NCBI GenBank assembly: GCA_020061145.1
Contig: JAGUYX010000113.1
Location: forward strand, 1 to 41,308
Reading direction: 5' to 3'
Source: Anaerolineales bacterium
GTDB taxonomy: Bacteria; Chloroflexota; Anaerolineae; Anaerolineales; DRKV01
DNA length: 41,308 nucleotides
Every line of letters starts with the position of its first letter. The stretch's first letter is position 1. The notes beneath the pieces were generated by a model, which was not told where the DNA came from, did not search any database, and worked only from the letters and a program-made list of their open reading frames with translations. Below, in pieces: positions 35,616 to 41,308 of the stretch. The position numbers were made by a program, and so were the translations under genes.

Positions 35616-36905
35616 TTATTGGTTATTTGTTGCTTCAGGGTTTTGTGGAACCAGGTAGCCACCTTCAGCGGTGATTGGTTGGAGCGATTGAATTGGCTCG
35701 GGAAAGTCGGCCGGTTGGGCAGAGGCCGGCAGAGCCGCCTGTAGTATGGGCTCCGCTTTCTCAATCAACTGGGTGAGCCGCTCCATGCTGCTGATCAACA
35801 GGGCAATCGGCGGTTCATCCATATTCTTTATGATCTCCCTTACGCGTTCTTGCCGCTCTTTGAGGTCTGAGACCTGGGCAGCAGCACCAGAAACAGCGCG
35901 GCGGCTGACCAGGCGGCTCCACAGGATCTGGCAAAAAACCGATAACGGCGGCGCTATGATGATGCCGACCAGGCCAAAAGCATCTGCCATGGCAATGATC
36001 AGGACTACGGTCAGAATGGGGTTATTCCATTTGCCCTTGAAAAGCCGCGGCGTGACCCATACGCCCAGGACAACAAAAATGACCAGGGTATAGAGAGCCG
36101 TGATGATGCTGAGCTGCAAACTGGTCAGCAATCCAACCGAAAGCACTAGAAACACCACCAGGGCTGCCCCAACCACGGGTATCAGGCTTGCCAGAGCGCC
36201 TACCAGCGCCAGCAGGGCCGGGTATGGGGATCCGATCAGCCAGTAACCGAGGCCGAATAACACCCCGGCCAGGAGGCTACGAATAACCTGACTGCGGATA
36301 TAAGCGCCGAGGTCAGGTTCGACTGTCCGCCAGATACCGCGCGCTTGTTTGCGCTGCTCTGAAGGGAGCAGCGAGAGCCAGAGGCGTTCAAAATGAATTT
36401 GGTTGATACTCCAATAGAGGCTAAGGAACAGGATGATGAATACGCCGCTCAGGACACCGGTAATACCCTGCGTGAAACCGAGCAAGGCCGGCAGCACGAG
36501 CTGCCCCTGATCGCCGGTAATTGCTTCGAAGAGCATACTCGGTGGTGGCAGCCGCGAGATCAGCGCTTGTTCGAACAAGCTGCCCTGCAGCCATACCGGC
36601 AAACTCCACGCACCCTGCGTGGACAGAGTGCTGGCTAACTGTTGGATCTCATCGATCGCAGCTTTACCCGTTTGGAAGAGCAAGAACCCGAAGCCACCCA
36701 GGACCACCAGGTACACCAGTATCCAGGCCATGCGCATGACAAAGCCTCGGCCAACCAGGCGGCTTGCCAATGGGCGCTGTGCGGCCGTAAGCGTAAGCGA
36801 GATCAACACATAAACGACGACAATCCGGAACTGCCACAGCACCACCAGCGCCAGCAATGTGGTCATGACTGCTGTCCCGAACAATACTATTTGCTTCTTC
36901 GTCAT
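35616..36905 (-). CDS. AI-2E transporter family (PerM-like) protein
   Basis: Polytopic; ALISRLPPPSMLFEAITG...GVFIILFLSLYWSINQIHFERLWLSLLPSEQRKQARGIWRTVEPDLGAYIRSQVIRSLLAGVLFGLGYWLIGSPYPALLALVGALASLIPVVGAALV. Confidence 0.85.
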   Translation of the reverse strand: MTKKQIVLFGTAVMTTLLALVVLWQFRIVVVYVLISLTLTAAQRPLASRLVGRGFVMRMAWILVYLVVLGGFGFLLFQTGKAAIDEIQQLASTLSTQGAWSLPVWLQGSLFEQALISRLPPPSMLFEAITGDQGQLVLPALLGFTQGITGVLSGVFIILFLSLYWSINQIHFERLWLSLLPSEQRKQARGIWRTVEPDLGAYIRSQVIRSLLAGVLFGLGYWLIGSPYPALLALVGALASLIPVVGAALVVFLVLSVGLLTSLQLSIITALYTLVIFVVLGVWVTPRLFKGKWNNPILTVVLIIAMADAFGLVGIIIAPPLSVFCQILWSRLVSRRAVSGAAAQVSDLKERQERVREIIKNMDEPPIALLISSMERLTQLIEKAEPILQAALPASAQPADFPEPIQSLQPITAEGGYLVPQNPEATNNQ

Positions 36906-38176
36906 GGGGTTCCTGAAGGATTAACCTGGGCCAGCAGAGAATCAAGGTCGGTAGTCAGGGCTTCGATCTCATCCATCACCTGGTCTGTTTGCTTGACCAT
37001 CAAGTCTGAGCCTCCTTTATCGAGCCGCGCCTGCTTGCGCAGGTCCTGGGCCAGGACCTGTGCTTCATAGCGCAACCGGCTGACATGGTCGCGGCCAGCC
37101 GAGACCTCCGGCTCCATCACTCCTGGATGGAAGACGAAGCGATCGAGTAAGAGTTGAATAATGGCGGCGATGGGAATTGCCATCAGCGCGCCTGCAATGC
37201 CAAACAAAGAGCTGAAGGCAAAAATCGCCAGCAGGGAGACGAAGGGATTGACCCCCACCGCCTTGCGCATGACGCGTGGTACCAGCAGGCTGTTTTCTAC
37301 TTGCTGAATAACGATTGTCGCAACGATCACCCAGATCAGCTTGGAAGGCGCGATGGATAAGGCGATTACCGCGGCAGGGATGGCGCCGAGCAGCGGTCCA
37401 ACCATAGGTACGACCTCCAGTATGCCTGCCACCAGCGCGAGCACCAGGGCATTGGGCAGGCCAATCAGTAGATAGGCTATCAGCGCCATGATGCCGATGA
37501 CCAGGCTAAGGACGCTTTGCCCGGCTATATAAAAACCAACTTTGGATTCCATGGCCGAAATCAGCTCGCTTATGCTCTCGCGCCGGCTTGCTGGAACCAG
37601 TAGCAATAATGACTGGATGGTTCGCGGCCCATCGAGTGTCCAGTGTAGGGCTAAGAGCAGAATAGCTGTAGTAAGAAAGATGCCTTTAGCCGCCAATCCC
37701 ACGTAACCCAACGCCTGACCTGCAGAAGCCAGCACCTGCACCCCCGTCTGCTGTACAGGCTGCAGGTTTGGAAGTGCCGCGGGAAGGAACTCGCTTAACT
37801 GTACAATCAATTGGTTGGGATGATTAACCATCCACTCACGCAGGCTCTGGTAGTAACCCGGCACGGCGGCAGCAATCGTTGTGCTCTGCTCGACTAACAA
37901 TGGGAACAACAACAGCACAAACCCGATGAGCAGGGCAAGCAGCACGAAGTAGACGAGAATGACCCCCGCCAAACGGGGCAGCCCTCGCTTATGCAACCAG
38001 GTTACAACCGGCCGGATCACCGTGCCGATTACAATGGCAATAAACAGAATGAAAACGACCTGGTTAAAGCGATAGAGAAGCCAGAAGCTGAGGGCGACTG
38101 TAATCAGGATGAGAGTCGCCCATACGACCCGCCGGAATGTCCATTCATTTGGTTGTGAAGGAGGATTGAGCGCCAT
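36902..38176 (-). CDS. AI-2E transporter family (PerM-like) protein
   Basis: VIGTVIRPVVTWLHKRGLPRLAGVILVYFVLLALLIGFVLLLFPLLVEQ...MESKVGFYIAGQSVLSLVIGIMALIAYLLIGLPNALVLALVAGILEVVPMVGPLLGAIPA. Confidence 0.9.
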   Translation of the reverse strand: MALNPPSQPNEWTFRRVVWATLILITVALSFWLLYRFNQVVFILFIAIVIGTVIRPVVTWLHKRGLPRLAGVILVYFVLLALLIGFVLLLFPLLVEQSTTIAAAVPGYYQSLREWMVNHPNQLIVQLSEFLPAALPNLQPVQQTGVQVLASAGQALGYVGLAAKGIFLTTAILLLALHWTLDGPRTIQSLLLLVPASRRESISELISAMESKVGFYIAGQSVLSLVIGIMALIAYLLIGLPNALVLALVAGILEVVPMVGPLLGAIPAAVIALSIAPSKLIWVIVATIVIQQVENSLLVPRVMRKAVGVNPFVSLLAIFAFSSLFGIAGALMAIPIAAIIQLLLDRFVFHPGVMEPEVSAGRDHVSRLRYEAQVLAQDLRKQARLDKGGSDLMVKQTDQVMDEIEALTTDLDSLLAQVNPSGTP

Positions 38177-38334
38177 GCTATTCCTAAACTGCTAATCACC
38201 ACGGAGAAGAAAATCATCTCTTCTCCCTGCCACACTGGCCAATTGTTCCTCGCAGCTTTGCGACAGGGTTACGGCAGCGCAACTGGCCGCGTTACCAGGT
38301 TAATCTTTTAATCGCCAAGGGTCGAGCAAAACCA

Positions 38335-38700
38335 TTAAGGAATACTCGCTACCGCGTCTCGCAGGCGTTCAGCCACTCGCATAGACGTTTCGCTTTTGCT
38401 GATAAACGCATCTGCCCCGGCTGAGAGGGCAGCCTGGTGACGAGGATCCAGATGGCTGATCAGGACGATGACCACTGCAGCCGGGCAGGACTCCCGAAGT
38501 TCTGGCAGGGCTGTCCCAGACTCGCCGGCGACCAGGCCCCAATCCACCACCACCAGGTCTGGGCGGGCGGCAGGAGCCAGGGCTAATACCGTTGGCCAGT
38601 CAGCGGCCTCGCCGACCACCAGCATGTTGAGATCTTGCAAGATAAGACGGAAGGCTGAACGTTCATCAGCCTGAGCATCCGCTAAAAAGGCGCGTTTCAT
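38335..38700 (-). CDS. Stand-alone response regulator receiver domain
   Basis: MKRAFLADAQADERSAFRLILQDLNMLVVGEAADWPTVLALAPAARPDLVVVDWGLVAG...AALSAGADAFISKSE. Confidence 0.85.
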   Translation of the reverse strand: MKRAFLADAQADERSAFRLILQDLNMLVVGEAADWPTVLALAPAARPDLVVVDWGLVAGESGTALPELRESCPAAVVIVLISHLDPRHQAALSAGADAFISKSETSMRVAERLRDAVASIP

Positions 38701-38746
38701 ACCATCATTCTATAACAATCACCCCCGGTCCGCATCCATCGACCGA

Positions 38747-38775
38747 GGGGTGTTTGTCTCCGCCAGTTGGGGGAG
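38747..38775. repeat. Intergenic repeat element (copy 2)
   Basis: GGGGTGTTTGTCTCCGCCAGTTGGGGGAGA; see 35572-35600. Confidence 0.5.
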
Positions 38776-38803
38776 AATCGGAAGGCAGCAAGCGGGCTGT
38801 CTG

Positions 38804-39445
38804 TCAGGTAATCAGTCCGCTGCGCAAAGCCAGCGCCACCGCTTCTGACCGGCTGGCGACGCCCAACTTGGAGAGAATGTGGCTGACGTGGGTTTTGATG
38901 GTAGATGGGCTGACCACCAGCTTTTCGGCGATCTGGGTGTTGTTTAAACCTTCGACCATCAGAGCCAGCACAACTCGCTCCCGCTCCGTCAGATCCTGGC
39001 CTGGCGCGGGCGGCTGGTTGGCTGCGTTTACGAGCGCCTGGGCAGCATCAGGAGAGAGAGTGGCGCGCCCCATATGCGCCGCACGGATGGCCCGAGCCAG
39101 TTCATTCGCCGACACATCTTTGAGCAAATAGCCGATCGCCCCGGCCTGCAGCGCGTTTTGAACCATATCCTGCTCTTTGAAGCTGGTCAGGGCGACAACC
39201 TGGACCGTGGGAAACTGCTGGCGGATGAGGCGCGTGGCGACGACCCCATCCATACCCGGCATCATCAGGTCCATCAGGATGACATCGGGCAGGATCCGGC
39301 CACACAGTTCGATGGCAGCCTCGCCGCTATCCGCCTCGCCAGCCAGTTCCAGGTCGTCAAAGACCTTCAAGAAGGTCGCCAATCCGCGGCGCACCATCGT
39401 ATGGTCATCGACTAACATCACTCGAATCGGCTGGGTAGGTTTCAT
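38804..39445 (-). CDS. LuxR/NarL-family response regulator
   Basis: MKPTQPIRVMLVDDHTMVRRGLATFLKVFDDLELAGEADSGEAAIELC...LTERERVVLALMVEGLNNTQIAEKLVVSPSTIKTHVSHILSKLGVASRSEAVALAL. Confidence 0.95.
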   Translation of the reverse strand: MKPTQPIRVMLVDDHTMVRRGLATFLKVFDDLELAGEADSGEAAIELCGRILPDVILMDLMMPGMDGVVATRLIRQQFPTVQVVALTSFKEQDMVQNALQAGAIGYLLKDVSANELARAIRAAHMGRATLSPDAAQALVNAANQPPAPGQDLTERERVVLALMVEGLNNTQIAEKLVVSPSTIKTHVSHILSKLGVASRSEAVALALRSGLIT

Positions 39446-39447
39446 TA

Positions 39448-41178
39448 CTAACCGGCCTTCTGTTCCTGGGTCTCCAGCCAACGAATAACAATTTCGGTGC
39501 CGTGTCCCGGCTGGCTGGTGATGGATAGCGTCGCCCCCATAGCTGCGGCGCGCTCACGCATCATGCTCAGTCCATAGTGCCCGGGGGGCGTCTGTTCAGG
39601 GTCAAAGCCGCGGCCATCATCCCGGATGCGCAGTTCAACCGCACCCGCCTCATATTGCAGCTGGATATCCACCCGGCTGGCTCCGGCATGCCTGGCAATA
39701 TTGTTCAACCCTTCCTGGCACAGGCGGTAGAGCGCCACCTGCACTTCCGCGGGCAATTTCCCTTCTCCTGTTACGGTCACGCTGATCGGGATGTTCGTCC
39801 GGCCTGCCAGCGCATTTCCCAACAGACGCAGCAGGTCACCCAATTCTGCATCCGTCAGGGTTGAAGGCCGGAGCTCGGCCAACAGCAGACGCATATCGGC
39901 CTGCGCCCCGCGGGTCAACCGGCGTAAATCTTCCAGGGACCGGCGCCCCTCATCCGGGTCTCGCTCCCACAGGCGCGGCAAAACCTCGGCAATCAGGCCG
40001 GCGGAGAAAAGCGACTGGTTGACAGCATCGTGCAGGTTTCGCGCCAGGCGCTGGCGTTCCTCAAGTCTGGCAAGCGCTTGGGCATTTTCGTACAGCTCGG
40101 CATTCACCATCGTGATCGCCGCCTGGTTGGCCACGGTCAGGGCCAGGTCGGCGTGGTGGGCAGTGAAATAATTACGTTCAGCGTGAGCCACCCCGATTGC
40201 CCCAATCATGCTGCCCTTGATGGCCAAAGGCACCCACATCCAGGACTGCACTCCCTCCAGTAGAATGCTCGCCTGGTTATTCAGGAGTGAGCGGAGAAAC
40301 CGTGCCTGCGGGTCAGCGCTTAGCACATCAGCGATCCGGGTAGGCTGGGGCTCGTTGACCAACATGGTCAAAGCCTCCAGACTTTGCAGACCGAATTGGA
40401 AAGGCATAGCCCGCTCCAACAGTTGTGGCCCGCGCACAGCCAGGGCGGCCAGAGTTGAGCCCTCCAGCTTGAAAAGGCCAGCGTGCGTATAATCGATAAT
40501 CATCCGTAATTGATCGAGGATCAGACCTGGCCGCAGTTCGAGAGCGGAAGCCAGCGTTTGGGAGATCTCCAACAAGGTGGACTGTTCGCGTGTGCGCGCA
40601 TCCACCCATTGTTGGAGCATCTGCTCCGCATGGACCCGTTGGCTGACGTCACGAACGATACTCAGGAGGCATAACTTACCCTGATCAGGGAAAGCTGTCC
40701 CATGCAGCTCGACAAAGAATGAGCTGCCGTCCCGGTGCAGGTGCACCTCCAGAGCTTCGGACCGGCCCTTTGATTGAATCGCCTGTACATATGCACGGAA
40801 TAACTCACGACTGTCGGGGTGGATGAAGCGAGTCGGGTGCAGGCCGATGAATTCCTCGCGAGTATAACCGTACATCGTGCACGCCGCAGGATTGGCCTCG
40901 ACCACGAGGCTGGTCTCCAAATCATGGATAATCAACCCGTCGCTGGCGGTTTCGAAGATGCTCTGATAACGCCGTTCACTATCTTCAATCTGGAAAGAGC
41001 GATTTTGGCTCACGCTTCGCAGCGCGGCGTGCACCGCTTGAAGATCTTCCAGTAAGCCCCTTTCTTTGGATTCTGCCGGCCATCGATCGAGAGGGATTGC
41101 AGGAGGAGCATCCGGTTTTTGAGCCATTTGCCGGAGCAGGCTGGACATCAGCGCAAAAAAATCGTCCGCAGGAAACAT
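39448..41178 (-). CDS. PAS/GAF sensor histidine kinase (HisKA_3)
   Basis: PAS YQSIFETASDGLIIHDLETSLVVEANPAACTMYGYTREEFIG; GAF; LARLEERQRLARNLHDAVNQSLFSAGLIAEVLPRL; ATPase LRIRDDGRGFDPEQTPPGHYGLSMMRERA. Confidence 0.95.
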   Translation of the reverse strand: MFPADDFFALMSSLLRQMAQKPDAPPAIPLDRWPAESKERGLLEDLQAVHAALRSVSQNRSFQIEDSERRYQSIFETASDGLIIHDLETSLVVEANPAACTMYGYTREEFIGLHPTRFIHPDSRELFRAYVQAIQSKGRSEALEVHLHRDGSSFFVELHGTAFPDQGKLCLLSIVRDVSQRVHAEQMLQQWVDARTREQSTLLEISQTLASALELRPGLILDQLRMIIDYTHAGLFKLEGSTLAALAVRGPQLLERAMPFQFGLQSLEALTMLVNEPQPTRIADVLSADPQARFLRSLLNNQASILLEGVQSWMWVPLAIKGSMIGAIGVAHAERNYFTAHHADLALTVANQAAITMVNAELYENAQALARLEERQRLARNLHDAVNQSLFSAGLIAEVLPRLWERDPDEGRRSLEDLRRLTRGAQADMRLLLAELRPSTLTDAELGDLLRLLGNALAGRTNIPISVTVTGEGKLPAEVQVALYRLCQEGLNNIARHAGASRVDIQLQYEAGAVELRIRDDGRGFDPEQTPPGHYGLSMMRERAAAMGATLSITSQPGHGTEIVIRWLETQEQKAG

Positions 41179-41308
41179 AATCTATAGTTTAACCCAGACT
41201 AACGCACCTGTCACCTTGTTACGATTTCAGGTTTAGGACTGTTTTCCGGGATTGTGCAAGGATAATTCTGTAAATTTGGTCTGGCGACCTTCGCCAGCTG
41301 GTAAAGAA

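Noticed and set aside
1-41308. CRISPR array, rRNA operon, transposase or integrase
   Set aside because: No regularly spaced repeats, rRNA sequence or recombinase signatures were recognised.

Overview
The window looks like part of an anaerobic bacterial genome. Chloroflexota/Anaerolineae is my inference from the lipoprotein and signalling-gene style, not something I could test. The left half (about 1-21 kb) is a dense selenoprotein island. It has a multiheme cytochrome c / cytochrome b / PKD-domain electron-transfer operon, then a run of small redox genes in which at least five ORFs continue straight through in-frame UGA codons, then selC (tRNA-Sec, anticodon UCA), yedE, yedF, a cysteine-desulfurase-like gene, DUF3343, selD (itself a selenoprotein), selB, and a two-component system whose sensor carries a CxxCH haem motif. 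Two of the selenoproteins carry directly adjacent UGA-UGA pairs (Sec-Sec): a small membrane protein (FCPUULP) and an exported lipoprotein (FGGUUGC, UGSC-like). Another has UxxU and another CxxU. All five have a short, nearly perfect hairpin starting about 10-13 nt after the (last) UGA, and most apical loops contain G-G-U or GU, as expected for bacterial SECIS elements. The ORF track splits or truncates all of these genes. The middle (21.5-28.4 kb) is a corrinoid methyltransferase cluster that includes an unusual Crp/Fnr-corrinoid-binding fusion. The right part (28.5-41.3 kb) is mostly minus-strand housekeeping and accessory genes (patatin, GT2, DegV, VIT1, rhomboid, AI-2E transporters, two-component system) with some gene remnants. 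No CRISPR array, rRNA or transposase was recognised. selA was not found in the window.
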